DNA from: Streptomyces sp. L2
Lineage (GTDB): Bacteria; Actinomycetota; Actinomycetes; Streptomycetales; Streptomycetaceae
Reading direction: 5' to 3'
Assembly: GCF_004124325.1 (NCBI RefSeq)
Contig: NZ_QBDT01000001.1
Span: 1,736,001 to 1,800,000 of the forward strand
DNA length: 64,000 nt
In this document: piece by piece, positions 43,481-57,199 of the stretch
How the letters are laid out: each line of letters starts with the position of its first letter
Numbering within the stretch: the stretch's first letter is position 1
Notes under the pieces: generated by a model
Seen by the model: only the letters and a program-made list of their open reading frames with translations
Told to the model about the DNA's origin: nothing
Databases searched by the model: none
Program-made: the position numbers and the translations under genes

Positions 43481-46240
43481 ATGACCACCGGACTGATCCC
43501 GGGGGACCCTTCCCCGGAGCAACGGCCGACGGGCGAGCTGATGCCGCAGCAGCGGCACGAGCCGGCCGGCCCCGCAGCCCCACACGTCCACGACCGGTCG
43601 AGGAGTTCTGTGATCACCGCGCGCGCGGCCGCCAGCTTCGAGCCCGTCGGGCGGTCGGTGGCGACCGCCCGGTCCTTCGTCCGCGACACCCTCCAGGGCT
43701 GGGGCTTCGCCGACATCGTCGACGACGCCGTGGTCCTCACCAGCGAGCTGGTGACCAACGCGGTGGTGCACGCCGGCACGCACGCGGAGGTGCTGTGCCT
43801 GCGCACCGAGGACGGCGTACGGGTCGAGGTGTCCGACCGCTATCCGGAGCGCGAGGTCCCCCTGCAGAGCGCGCACGCCGCCATGGGCAGCCCCGACCGC
43901 GAGGGCGGCCGCGGCCTCCAGCTCTGCGCGGCCCTGGCCGGCCGCTGGGGCGTGGACTACACACCCACGCACAAGAACGTCTGGTTCCAGCTCGATCTGC
44001 CCGAGCATCAGGTCGGCACCCGCGCCGCCGGCCCCGCGCTCCCCGCCGAGCTCCTCCCGCTGGCCGACGGCCGGGTCCGCGTCGCCGTCGTCCAGATCGA
44101 CCGGAAGGGATCCATCACCGCCTGGAACGAGGACGCCGAGGACCTCTTCGGCCACACGTCCCACCAGGTCACCGGCAAACCCCTCACCGACCTCGCGGCC
44201 TGGCCGCACACCCCCGGCACCGGCACCGGCATCGCCGAGGCCCTCCAGCTCTCCCGCTGGGAGGGCAGCTACGGCATCCGCGGCGCCGACGGCCGCGTGA
44301 CCCCGGTGTACGCCTCCCACCTGCGAGTCCGCGACACCGGCGGCGAACCCTCCACGGTGTGCCTGCTGGTCCGCGACGACGAACGCGCCGTCCTGCAGAC
44401 ACCCCTGCGCGTCCCGTCCGCCGACCAGTCCTCCTCCGCGGACGGGCAGAGCACCGACCCCTTCGAGATCTTCATCGGTTCCCCCGCGCCGGACGACCTG
44501 GACGGACTGCTCCAGCGCACGGTCGAGCGCGCCCGCGACATGCTCGACGCCGACTCGGCCTTCCTGCTGCTGGCCACGGACGACGAGACGGAGCTGGAGG
44601 TACGCGCCTCCACCGGCCTGCCCTCCGCCCGCCAGCGCTTCGCCCGCGTCCCCGTGGAGGCCGGCCCCGGCCGCTACGGCTCCGCGCGCATGCCGGCCGT
44701 GCACGACGACCTCACAGCCGTCCCCGGGGCCGTCCCGCTGCTCTCCGGCACCGGCATGCGCTCCGTCGTCACCGTGCCCCTGAAGGTCGAGGGCCGCCTC
44801 ACCGGCTCCCTCGGCGTCGCGGCCGAGGCGCCCTCCCGGTACTCCAACGAGGAGGCGCTCCGTCTGCAGTTCGCGGCCGACCGCATCGCCCTGGCCGTCG
44901 AATCGGCCCGCCTGGGCGAGCTGGAGCGGCTGCGCCGAGGCTCCCTGAGCTTCCTGGTCGAGGCCTCCGACCTGCTGGCCGGCACACTGGACCGCGACCA
45001 GACCCTGGCGCTGATGGCCCAGATGACCGTGCCGACGCTGGCCACCTGGTGCGCCGTATACACGATCGCCGACCAGGCCTCCGAGCCCTACCTGTCGTAC
45101 GTGCTGCACGAGGACGAGGAGCTCATCGACGGCATCAAGTCCCTGCTGGGGAAGATCGCCCCGCCCGACCCGGTGCCGACCCCCGGCGCCCGGGTCTGGA
45201 CGGCCCCCGGCGAGGTCGCCCACCAGGCGGCCCTGCGCAGCTCCATGCGCAGCCTCGGCCTGTCCGGCGGCCCCACGCACCAGGTCGCCTCGGGCATCGG
45301 CCCGACCCTCGCCACGGCCTCCGCGGTCGGCGGTGAAACGGTCGTCCTGCCGCTGGTCGCCCGCAACCGCGTCATCGGTATGCTCACCCTCGGCAAGCCG
45401 ACCGACGAGCACTTCCGCCAGGAGATCCTCGAACTGGCTGAGGACCTGTCGCGCCGAGCAGCCCTCGCACTGGACAACGCCCGCCTGTACTCGGAGCGCA
45501 CGGCCATCAGCCAGGCCCTCCAGCGCAGCCTGCTCCCGCCCGGCCTGCCGAACATCGACGGCGTCGAGGTCGAGGTCATCTACCGCGCGGCCGGCGAGGG
45601 CAACGAGGTGGGCGGTGACTTCTACGACCTGTTCCCCATCGGCAACGGCGCCTACGGCTTCGCCATCGGCGACGTCTGCGGTACGGGCCCGAACGCGGCC
45701 GCCGTCACCGGCCTCGCCCGGCACGCGCTGCGGCTGCTGGCCCGCGAGGGCCTGAACGGCCCGGCGGTGCTGGAGCGCCTGAACTCCGCGATCCTCGACG
45801 AGGGCGACCGCAGCCGCTTCCTGACGCTCCTCTACGGCGAGATGCGCCCGCAGGAGGACGGCAGCGCCGAACTGAAGGTGGTCTGCGCCGGCCATCCGCT
45901 CCCGCTGCGCCTCCGGCAGGACGGCACGGTGGTGGCCGCGGCCGAACCCCAGCCGCTGCTCGGCGTCATCGAGGACCTCGACCTGTACGAGCAGACGGTC
46001 ACCCTGGATCCGGGCGACGTCCTGCTGTGCGTCACGGACGGCGTCACCGAACGCCGCGAGGGCTCACGCATGCTCGGCGACGACGGCCTGGCCGACGTCC
46101 TGACCACGTGCACGGGTCTCACCGCGGGCGCGGTGGCGGCCCGCATCATGCGTGCGGTGGAACGCTTCGCCTCCGACGCCCCGTCGGACGACATGGCGAT
46201 CCTGGCGATGCGGGTGCCCGAAATCCACCAGGACGCCTGA
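43481..46240 (+). CDS. Multidomain SpoIIE-type serine phosphatase with anti-sigma-like kinase domain
   Basis: A 919-residue soluble regulator from ATG 43481 (GGAGGGG upstream; spacing long at 12 nt). An RsbW-like HATPase_c_2 domain (about 40-150: LTSELVTNAVVHAGTHAEV, GGRGLQLC) is followed by a PAS domain (about 195-300) and two GAF domains (about 335-490 and 505-665). A C-terminal PP2C/SpoIIE phosphatase (about 690-915) has GNEVGGDFYDLF, IGDVCGTGPNAAAVT, CVTDGVTERR and SDDMAILAM. Combined kinase and phosphatase domains imply control of an anti-sigma antagonist. Divergent from osaA, so a role in osmotic stress signalling is suggested. Confidence 0.9.
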   Translation: MTTGLIPGDPSPEQRPTGELMPQQRHEPAGPAAPHVHDRSRSSVITARAAASFEPVGRSVATARSFVRDTLQGWGFADIVDDAVVLTSELVTNAVVHAGTHAEVLCLRTEDGVRVEVSDRYPEREVPLQSAHAAMGSPDREGGRGLQLCAALAGRWGVDYTPTHKNVWFQLDLPEHQVGTRAAGPALPAELLPLADGRVRVAVVQIDRKGSITAWNEDAEDLFGHTSHQVTGKPLTDLAAWPHTPGTGTGIAEALQLSRWEGSYGIRGADGRVTPVYASHLRVRDTGGEPSTVCLLVRDDERAVLQTPLRVPSADQSSSADGQSTDPFEIFIGSPAPDDLDGLLQRTVERARDMLDADSAFLLLATDDETELEVRASTGLPSARQRFARVPVEAGPGRYGSARMPAVHDDLTAVPGAVPLLSGTGMRSVVTVPLKVEGRLTGSLGVAAEAPSRYSNEEALRLQFAADRIALAVESARLGELERLRRGSLSFLVEASDLLAGTLDRDQTLALMAQMTVPTLATWCAVYTIADQASEPYLSYVLHEDEELIDGIKSLLGKIAPPDPVPTPGARVWTAPGEVAHQAALRSSMRSLGLSGGPTHQVASGIGPTLATASAVGGETVVLPLVARNRVIGMLTLGKPTDEHFRQEILELAEDLSRRAALALDNARLYSERTAISQALQRSLLPPGLPNIDGVEVEVIYRAAGEGNEVGGDFYDLFPIGNGAYGFAIGDVCGTGPNAAAVTGLARHALRLLAREGLNGPAVLERLNSAILDEGDRSRFLTLLYGEMRPQEDGSAELKVVCAGHPLPLRLRQDGTVVAAAEPQPLLGVIEDLDLYEQTVTLDPGDVLLCVTDGVTERREGSRMLGDDGLADVLTTCTGLTAGAVAARIMRAVERFASDAPSDDMAILAMRVPEIHQDA

Positions 46241-46259
46241 GGCGCGTCCGGGCAGAAAG

Positions 46260-46287
46260 AAGGCCCCGCCCGAATGGGCGGGGCCTT
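46260..46287 (+). terminator. Terminator of the SpoIIE-type gene
   Basis: Perfect 12-bp stem AAGGCCCCGCCC / GGGCGGGGCCTT with a GAAT tetraloop, followed by TCT; 20 nt after the stop. It also faces the end of tRNA-Thr, so it may work in both directions. Confidence 0.9.
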
Positions 46288-46295
46288 TCTGTCGG

Positions 46296-46368
46296 AGCCC
46301 CCAAACGGAATCGAACCGTTGACCTTCTCCTTACCATGGAGACGCTCTACCGACTGAGCTATAGGGGC
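46296..46368 (-). tRNA. tRNA-Thr (anticodon GGT)
   Basis: Minus strand, 73 nt. Acceptor GCCCCTA/TGGGGGC, D-stem GCTC/GAGC, anticodon stem TCTCC/GGAGA with loop ATGGTAA (anticodon GGT), T-arm AACGG-TTCGATT-CCGTT. CCA is not encoded. It reads ACC/ACT threonine codons. Confidence 0.95.
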
Positions 46369-46465
46369 CTGTCGCATTTCGAGGTTTCCCTCGCGGCGAC
46401 AAAGAGATCGTACCCTGAACGGTCCCGAGTTCCCAAACGCGTTCGGAAATCGTCCCGACGCTCGT

Positions 46466-47152
46466 TCAGAAGGCCGGCTGGAGCAGTCCGCCGAGGGCGT
46501 TGCAGGCGGAGACGATCCGCTGCATCTCCCGTCTCGTCAGGGCGGCGTCCACCGGCAGTGCGAGTGTCTCGTCGACGGCGAGCTCGGTCTCCGGGAGCGT
46601 GACACAGCGCCGGTACTCGGGCAGCCGGTGCACGGGCGTCCGCACGGGCACCCGGCAGTCAACTCCCTTGGCGCGCAGCGCCCGTGCGAACGCGTCCCGG
46701 TCCGGCCGGCCGTTCCCCGGCACCCGCACGACGTACTGCTGGTAGGTGTGCCGGTCACCGCCCTCGGGTGTCCGTACGCCCTTCAGCTTGGCGTCGAGGT
46801 AAGCGGCCCGCTCGCGACGCCGCGCGATCTCGTCGTACGGCGACTCGGACTCGCCGTGTTGCGGCACGAGGAGCCCGTGCCGCTGCCCGACCTGGTGCAA
46901 CTGCCCGAGATCTGCCTGCCGTCCGAAGCGGTGTACGACAACGACGGCCGCCGTGCGGGAGGTTACGGCCGCCTCCACCGAGGACGCGTCGAGGCAGTAG
47001 GTGAGCGGATCTATGTCGGCGAACACCGGGAGCGCGCCGACCAGGGTGACGGCCTCGGCGACTTCCACATTCCCGAAGGCAGGTACGACGACCTCGTCAC
47101 CGACTCCGACGCCGGCGGACCTGAGCATTGCAGCTGTACCCATGCAGTGCAT
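46466..47152 (-). pseudogene. Truncated DegT/DnrJ/EryC1/StrS aminotransferase-like gene
   Basis: A 228-residue reading frame from ATG 47152. It begins inside the family fold (HCMGTAAMLRSAGVGVGDEVVVPAFGNVEVAEAVTLVGALPVFADIDPLTY), so about 50 N-terminal residues are missing. After KHGLLVIEDAAQ-like QRHGLLVPQHGES it jumps to RRRERAAYLDAKLKG, skipping about 110 residues including the PLP lysine. The C-terminal small domain (TYQQYVVRVP, LRAKGVDCRVPVRTPVHRLPEY) is intact. It cannot be a normal aminotransferase. The frame is still open, so a retained non-catalytic role is possible. Sandwiched between tRNA-Thr and the rrn terminator. Confidence 0.65.
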
Positions 47153-47213
47153 GCTGGGCGGTCAACGTGAACGACACATGACGGGCATCGGACAGGCATC
47201 GGACGGGCAACAG

Positions 47214-47257
47214 AAAAAGGCCGGACCCCGAACCGAAGTTCAGGATCCGACCTTTTG
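47214..47257 (-). terminator. rrn operon terminator
   Basis: Minus-strand hairpin with arms AAAAGGTCGGATCC and GGGTCCGGCCTTTT, nearly complementary and ending in a T run, about 9 nt after 5S rRNA. Confidence 0.85.
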
Positions 47258-47265
47258 GAAGAATT

Positions 47266-47384
47266 GTTCGGCGGTGTCCTACTCTCCCACAGGGTCCCCC
47301 CTGCAGTACCATCGGCGCTGTGAGGCTTAGCTTCCGGGTTCGGAATGTAACCGGGCGTTTCCCTCACGCTATGACCACCGAAAC
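47266..47384 (-). rRNA. rrf: 5S ribosomal RNA
   Basis: About 119 nt, minus strand. It starts GTTTCGGTGGTCATAGCGTG and ends GGACACCGCCGAAC, with the conserved CCGAACCCGGAAGCTAAG core. Last gene of the rrn operon. Confidence 0.96.
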
Positions 47385-47475
47385 ACTATGAAACTGTGAA
47401 CGCCACACCACACCCTCGTGCGGGTATGGGGCTGTTCGTGGTTTCAGAACCAACACAGTGAACGCGAGCGTCTGA

Positions 47476-52421
<4,946 letters not shown>

Positions 52422-52949
52422 ATGTTTACTCGGCCAGAAAATTAATTCAGCCGGTGAGCACCACGAGAGCGGAACAGTCGGAGGAATGATCCGACCGTTC
52501 ACAGCGTCCTCGCTGTGTATTTCAAAGGAACCTCGTCCCGGTCGTGATGACCGGAGACGGGGTATCAACATATCTGGCGTTGATTTTTGGCACGCTGTTG
52601 AGTTCTCAAGGAACGGTCGCTTCCTTTGTACTCACCCGAGAGACTCTCTCGCGGCTTTCCTCCGGGCGCTTCCCTTCGGTCTTGCGTTTCCGACTCTATC
52701 AGATCTTTCCGATCCGATTTCCTCGGTGCTTTCCAGGTTTCCGCTCTCGCGGTTTCCTTTCCGGCGGTTCCGACTTTATCAGAAGTTCTGAGTCGGATTT
52801 TCCACCCGGTCCGGGGCAACCGGTGTCCAGCGCGTGAAGCTCTGGGGTTCCCGATCGGGCGGAGACGTAAACGTACTGGAGCGGGGCGCCCCGATGCAAA
52901 TCGAGGCGCCCCGCTCCCAGTTCGCGCGGACGAGCCGGCCGACGGAGTG
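52422..52949 (-). promoter_or_regulatory. rrn leader and promoter region (528 bp)
   Basis: No protein gene is seen. Two near-identical minus-strand -10 regions, CTGATAAAGTCGGAA (52782-52768) and CTGATAGAGTCGGAA (52702-52688), lie 80 bp apart and look like tandem rRNA promoters. A boxA-type antitermination element TGAGAACTCAACAGCGTGCC lies at 52608-52589. The leader continues to 16S. The rnj terminator occupies the far end. Confidence 0.7.
52878..52917 (-). terminator. Terminator of rnj
   Basis: Perfect 13-bp stem GGAGCGGGGCGCC (52878-52890) / GGCGCCCCGCTCC (52905-52917), loop 14 nt, 33 bp beyond the rnj stop. It insulates rnj from the rrn promoters. Confidence 0.85.
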
Positions 52950-54635
52950 TCAGACCTCGACCACGACCGGCAGGATCATCGGCCGGCGACGGTACGTGTC
53001 GGAGACCCACTTGCCCAGCGTGCGGCGGATGAGCTGCTGCAGCTGGTGGGGCTCGACGACGCCGTCCTGGGCCGAGCGTTCCAGTACCTGGGTGATCTTC
53101 GGGATGACGTCCACGAAGGCGGAGTCGTCGATGCCGGAGCCGCGGGCCTGGACGTGCGGGCCCCCCGTGATCTTGCCGGTGGAGGCGTCCATAACGACGA
53201 AGACCGAGATGATGCCCTCGTCGCCGAGGATCTTGCGGTCCTTCAGCGCCGGCTCGCCCACATCGCCGACGGAGAGCCCGTCGACGTAGACGTATCCCGC
53301 CTGGACCTTGCCGGAGATCTTGGCCTTGCCCTCGACCAGGTCGACGACCACGCCGTCCTCGGCGATGACGATCCGGTCGTGCGGGACCCCCGTCAGCGCG
53401 CCCAGCTCGGCGTTGGCGCGCAGGTGGCGCCATTCGCCGTGGACCGGCATCAGGTTGCGCGGGCGGCAGATGTTGTAGAAGTACAGCAGCTCGCCCGCGG
53501 ACGCGTGGCCGGAGACGTGCACCTTGGCGTTGCCCTTGTGGACGACGTTGGCGCCCCAGCGGGTCAGTCCGTTGATCACGCGGTAGACCGCGTTCTCGTT
53601 CCCGGGGATGAGGGACGAGGCCAGGATGACCGTGTCGCCGTCGACGATCCGGATCTGGTGGTCGCGGTTGGCCATGCGGGACAGCGCGGCCATCGGCTCG
53701 CCCTGGGAGCCCGTGCAGACCAGGACCACCTCGTGGTCGGGCAGGTCGTCGAGGGTGCGGACGTCGACGACCAGGCCCGGCGGCACCTTCAGATAACCGA
53801 GGTCCCGGGCGATGCCCATGTTGCGGACCATGGAACGGCCGACGAAGGCGACCCGGCGGCCGTACTCGTGGGCCGCGTCCAGGATCTGCTGGATGCGGTG
53901 GACGTGGCTGGCGAAGCTCGCCACGATGATCCGCTTGCGGGCGCCGGCGAAGACCTGGCGCAGGACCCCGGAGATGTCCCGCTCGGGCGGGACGAAGCCC
54001 GGCACCTCGGCGTTGGTGGAGTCCGCGAGGAGCAGGTCGATGCCCTCTTCGCTCAGGCGTGCGAAGGCGTGGAGGTCCGTCAGGCGGTTGTCCAGGGGCA
54101 GCTGGTCCATCTTGAAGTCGCCGGTGTGCACCGCCATGCCCGCGGGGGTGCGGATGGCGACGGCCAGGGCGTCCGGGATGGAGTGGTTGACGGCGACGAA
54201 CTCGCAGTCGAAGGGGCCGATGCGCTCGCGCCTGCCCTCCGCCACCTCCAGGGTGTAGGGGCGGATGCGGTGCTCCTGGAGCTTGGCCTCGATGAGGGCC
54301 AGCGTCAGCTTGGAGCCGATCAGCGGGATGTCCGGCTTCTCGCGGAGCAGGAAGGGGACGCCGCCGATGTGGTCCTCGTGACCGTGCGTGAGGACGATGC
54401 CCTCGATGTCGTCGAGGCGGTCCCGGATGGACGTGAAGTCCGGCAGGATCAGGTCGATCCCGGGCTGCTCCTCCTCGGGGAAGAGCACTCCGCAGTCGAC
54501 GATGAGCAGGCGGCCTCCGTACTCGAAGACCGTCATGTTGCGGCCGATCTCGCCGAGACCGCCGAGCGGGGTGACCCTCAGGCCGCCCTCGGGCAGCGGC
54601 GCGGGCGGACCGAGTTCAGGATGCGGATGACTCAA
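52950..54635 (-). CDS. rnj: Ribonuclease J
   Basis: 561 residues from TTG 54635; the strong GAGGAGAG just upstream decides this unusual start. The metallo-beta-lactamase core has zinc motif THGHEDHIGGVP, then NHSIPD, HTGDFK and the beta-CASP motifs (LADSTNAE, CTGSQGEPMAAL, VSGHAS, PVHGEWRHL). It degrades and matures mRNA and rRNA by endo- and 5'-3' exonuclease action. The dapA-rnj order is typical of actinobacteria. A perfect 10-bp hairpin lies in its leader. Confidence 0.96.
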   Translation of the reverse strand: MSHPHPELGPPAPLPEGGLRVTPLGGLGEIGRNMTVFEYGGRLLIVDCGVLFPEEEQPGIDLILPDFTSIRDRLDDIEGIVLTHGHEDHIGGVPFLLREKPDIPLIGSKLTLALIEAKLQEHRIRPYTLEVAEGRRERIGPFDCEFVAVNHSIPDALAVAIRTPAGMAVHTGDFKMDQLPLDNRLTDLHAFARLSEEGIDLLLADSTNAEVPGFVPPERDISGVLRQVFAGARKRIIVASFASHVHRIQQILDAAHEYGRRVAFVGRSMVRNMGIARDLGYLKVPPGLVVDVRTLDDLPDHEVVLVCTGSQGEPMAALSRMANRDHQIRIVDGDTVILASSLIPGNENAVYRVINGLTRWGANVVHKGNAKVHVSGHASAGELLYFYNICRPRNLMPVHGEWRHLRANAELGALTGVPHDRIVIAEDGVVVDLVEGKAKISGKVQAGYVYVDGLSVGDVGEPALKDRKILGDEGIISVFVVMDASTGKITGGPHVQARGSGIDDSAFVDVIPKITQVLERSAQDGVVEPHQLQQLIRRTLGKWVSDTYRRRPMILPVVVEV

Positions 54636-54653
54636 AAGACTCTCCTCACCACA

Positions 54654-54684
54654 CGCGCCACGTACCGGTGGGGCACGTGGCGCG
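54654..54684 (-). promoter_or_regulatory. Hairpin in the rnj 5' leader
   Basis: Perfect 10-bp stem CGCGCCACGT (54654-54663) / ACGTGGCGCG (54675-54684), loop 11 nt, ending about 5 nt upstream of the ribosome-binding site. It could be an autoregulatory RNase J target or a translation control element. Confidence 0.6.
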
Positions 54685-54803
54685 CGTGACGTTCGTGCAG
54701 AAGCAGTTGTCGTTGTGGGGGTGCGGGCACCGGTGGCCCGCCGATATGCGGTTGTTCTTCAGTTGTGAAGCGCTGTGAAGCTCGGGTGGTGCCAAGTCTG
54801 TTG

Positions 54804-55703
54804 TCAGAGCTGTACCCCGCCGGCGGCAAGATCGATCTTGAGTTGGGCGATCTCCTCGGGCGAGCACTCGACCATGGGGGCGCGCAGGGGTCCGGCGGGC
54901 AGGCCCTGGAGGGCGAGCGCTGCCTTGGTGGTCATGACGCCCTGGGTGCGGAACATGCCGGTGTAGACCGGGAGGAGCTTCTGGTGGATCTCCGTGGCCT
55001 TCTGGACGTCCCCGGAGGTGTACGCGTCGACGAGGGCGCGCAGGTCCGGGGTGACCAGGTGGCCGACGACGGAGACGAAGCCGACCGCTCCCACGGAGAG
55101 CAGGGGCAGGTTCAGCATGTCGTCGCCGGAGTACCAGGCGAGGCCGGACCGGGCGATGGCCCAGCTCGCCCGTCCGAGGTCGCCCTTGGCGTCCTTGTTG
55201 GCGACGATCCGGGGGTGCTCGGCCAGCCGGACCAGCGTCTCCGTGTTGATGGGGACGCCGCTGCGGCCCGGGATGTCGTAGAGCATGACCGGCAGCCCGG
55301 CGGCGTCGGCGACGGCCGTGAAGTGCCGGTACAGGCCCTCCTGCGGGGGCTTGTTGTAGTACGGCGTGACGACCAGGAGGCCGTGCGCGCCCACCTGCTC
55401 CGCCTGGCGGGCCAGCCCGATGCTGTGGTGGGTGTCGTTGGTGCCGACCCCGGCCACGACGTGGGCGCGGTCGCCGACCGCCTCCACCACGGCTCGTACC
55501 AGGTCCGTTTTCTCCGCGTCGCTGGTGGTGGGCGACTCACCGGTGGTGCCGTTGATGATCAGGCCGTCGTTGCCTGCGTCCACCAGGTGGGCGGCGAGCC
55601 GCTGCGCGCCGTCGAGGTCGAGTGCGCCGTCCGCCGTGAAGGGCGTGACCATGGCGGTGAGGACCCGCCCGAAGGGGGTCTGCGGAGTCGAGGTCGGAGC
55701 CAT
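54804..55703 (-). CDS. dapA: 4-hydroxy-tetrahydrodipicolinate synthase
   Basis: A 299-residue class I aldolase-fold enzyme from ATG 55703. It has GTTGESPTTSDAEK (substrate Thr pair), YYNKPPQEGLYRHF (Tyr of the catalytic triad), PVMLYDIPGRSGVPI and the Schiff-base Lys in IVANKDAKGDL. It condenses pyruvate with aspartate semialdehyde in lysine/diaminopimelate synthesis; dapB is at 58267-59019. rnj follows downstream on the same strand. Confidence 0.95.
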   Translation of the reverse strand: MAPTSTPQTPFGRVLTAMVTPFTADGALDLDGAQRLAAHLVDAGNDGLIINGTTGESPTTSDAEKTDLVRAVVEAVGDRAHVVAGVGTNDTHHSIGLARQAEQVGAHGLLVVTPYYNKPPQEGLYRHFTAVADAAGLPVMLYDIPGRSGVPINTETLVRLAEHPRIVANKDAKGDLGRASWAIARSGLAWYSGDDMLNLPLLSVGAVGFVSVVGHLVTPDLRALVDAYTSGDVQKATEIHQKLLPVYTGMFRTQGVMTTKAALALQGLPAGPLRAPMVECSPEEIAQLKIDLAAGGVQL

Positions 55704-55776
55704 GGGTAACACGCTACTCGGTGCTCCCTGCGAGGTCTGCCCTCGGGGTATCGGGTAAGTCCTGACAAATGCGGAG

Positions 55777-55814
55777 CCCGGCACTGCCTGCTCGGGGGTT
55801 CAAGCAGTGCCGGG
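55777..55814 (-). terminator. Terminator after thyX
   Basis: Perfect 11-bp stem CCCGGCACTGC (55777-55787) / GCAGTGCCGGG (55804-55814), loop 16 nt, about 100 bp beyond the thyX stop and upstream of dapA. Confidence 0.75.
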
Positions 55815-55914
55815 TCCGTTTGATCAGGCTAGATGAACTTCTCTAAATGCCGCAATACGGACACTTCGCGGGGCTGACCCGTACATGCGTTCCGCGTGGG
55901 GGAACAGGGCTTCG

Positions 55915-56655
55915 CTACGGCGCCACACGCCCGTTCGCGTTGAAGGCGGCGTGGGTGAGCGGCATGAGCTTCGCCCACTCCGCCTCCATCTTCTCGCCCA
56001 CCATTTCGATCTCCCGCTGCGGGAAGGACGGCACCTTGGCCAGCTCGTGCTGCGTACGCAGGCCGAGGAAATGCATCAGGGAGCGGGCGTTGCAGGTGGC
56101 GTACATCGACGAGTAGAGGCCGACCGGGAGGACCGAGCGGGCGACCTCACGGGCCACGCCCTGCGCGAGCATCGCCTGGTACGTCCCGTACGCCTGTCGG
56201 TACGACTCCTCCATGGAGCGGTTCACCAGATCGTGCTGCTCCTCGGTGCCCTCGACGAAGACGTACTTGCCGGGGCGGCCCTGCTGGACGAGCTTGCGGG
56301 AGGTGTCGGGGACGTAGAAGACCGGCTGCAGCTCCCGGTAGCGGCCGGACTCCTCGTTGTACGACCAGCCGACGCGGTGCCGCATGAACTCGCGGAAGAC
56401 GAAGATCGGGGCGCTGACGAAGAAGGTCATCGAGTTGTGCTCGAACGGGCTGCCATGCCGGTCGCGCATCAGGTAGTTGATCAGGCCCTTGGAGCGCTCG
56501 GGGTCCTTGCCCAGCTCGTCCAGGGACTGCTCCCCGACGGTCGACACACGGGCCGCGAAGAGCACGTCGGCGTCGGCCGCGCTGTGTTTGACCAGCTCAA
56601 CGGTGACATCGCTGCGCAGGTCGATCTTGAACTCGTCGTCCGGGATGCCGGTCAC
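55915..56655 (-). CDS. thyX: Flavin-dependent thymidylate synthase ThyX
   Basis: 246 residues from GTG 56655 with GGGAAGGA upstream. The ThyX signature RHR-x7-S is present (RHRVGWSYNEESGRY), with HGSPFEHNSMTFFV and SLMHFLGLRTQ. It makes dTMP from dUMP using methylene-THF, FAD and NADPH. A RecA-NDp-like promoter lies 41 nt upstream, pointing to induction on DNA damage. Confidence 0.96.
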   Translation of the reverse strand: MTGIPDDEFKIDLRSDVTVELVKHSAADADVLFAARVSTVGEQSLDELGKDPERSKGLINYLMRDRHGSPFEHNSMTFFVSAPIFVFREFMRHRVGWSYNEESGRYRELQPVFYVPDTSRKLVQQGRPGKYVFVEGTEEQHDLVNRSMEESYRQAYGTYQAMLAQGVAREVARSVLPVGLYSSMYATCNARSLMHFLGLRTQHELAKVPSFPQREIEMVGEKMEAEWAKLMPLTHAAFNANGRVAP

Positions 56656-56695
56656 GGTGGGGGGTCCTTCCCATCACTTCTCAAGGTTCGCGCCC

Positions 56696-56718
56696 ACTGT
56701 ACGGGGCACCCCTGACAA
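56696..56718 (-). promoter_or_regulatory. RecA-NDp/PafBC-like promoter of thyX
   Basis: Minus strand TTGTCAGGG (56718-56710), 8 nt, TACAGT (56701-56696), the 11-bp TTGTCA to -10 spacing seen at recA. One mismatch (T to G) in TTGTCRGTG. Confidence 0.6.
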
Positions 56719-56834
56719 CGCCCGAACCGTGTCCTTGCCGCGGATTTTTTCGGACATGGGCACCTTTTGTGCCACTCGATCGTCTGTACCGGTGAGGATC
56801 GGTCGTTCGACCCCCGAGAGGAGACGCACCCGAG

Positions 56835-57083
56835 ATGTTCACCCGGCGCGAGCCCGTACCCTTCGCCTTCATCGCCGAGGCCGACAGGTTCAGCAGCAAT
56901 GTCACTCCCCCGCCGCGCGAGCGGGCGTCCGCCGGGCGGATAGCCGGGCGCTGGCTGCTGGGTCTGACGATCGTCGCCGGGCTGGTGGGCTCCTTGGTCC
57001 TCGGCATGCCCGCGCTGTCGACACCGTCCAGTACGCCGGCGCAGCAGTCCCAGGCGTCACAAGGGCACACGCAGGGGCGCTGA
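56835..57083 (+). CDS. Small single-pass membrane protein
   Basis: An 82-residue product from ATG 56835; AGGAG lies 12 nt upstream. A cytoplasmic N-terminal half has a conserved-looking MFTRREPVPFAFIAEADRFSSNV. One TM follows (WLLGLTIVAGLVGSLVLGMP), then a short Ser/Thr/Gln-rich outer tail. Family unknown to me. It is divergent from thyX and may share the control region. Confidence 0.7.
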   Translation: MFTRREPVPFAFIAEADRFSSNVTPPPRERASAGRIAGRWLLGLTIVAGLVGSLVLGMPALSTPSSTPAQQSQASQGHTQGR

Positions 57084-57199
57084 CCGGGACATCGGCACGG
57101 GGCGCTGACCCTTCCGGCCGCCCAAGGCTGGTGAGCGGGGAAGCGGACGGATAGCCTCACCGGGCACAGCCCAGAGCGTGGATCGAGTGAGGACCAGCC

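Noticed and set aside
55763..55790. TTGTCAGGA upstream of dapA as another RecA-NDp promoter
   Set aside because: At the required 11-bp spacing the downstream hexamer is ATACCC, not TAnnnT, and the terminator of thyX overlaps the region.
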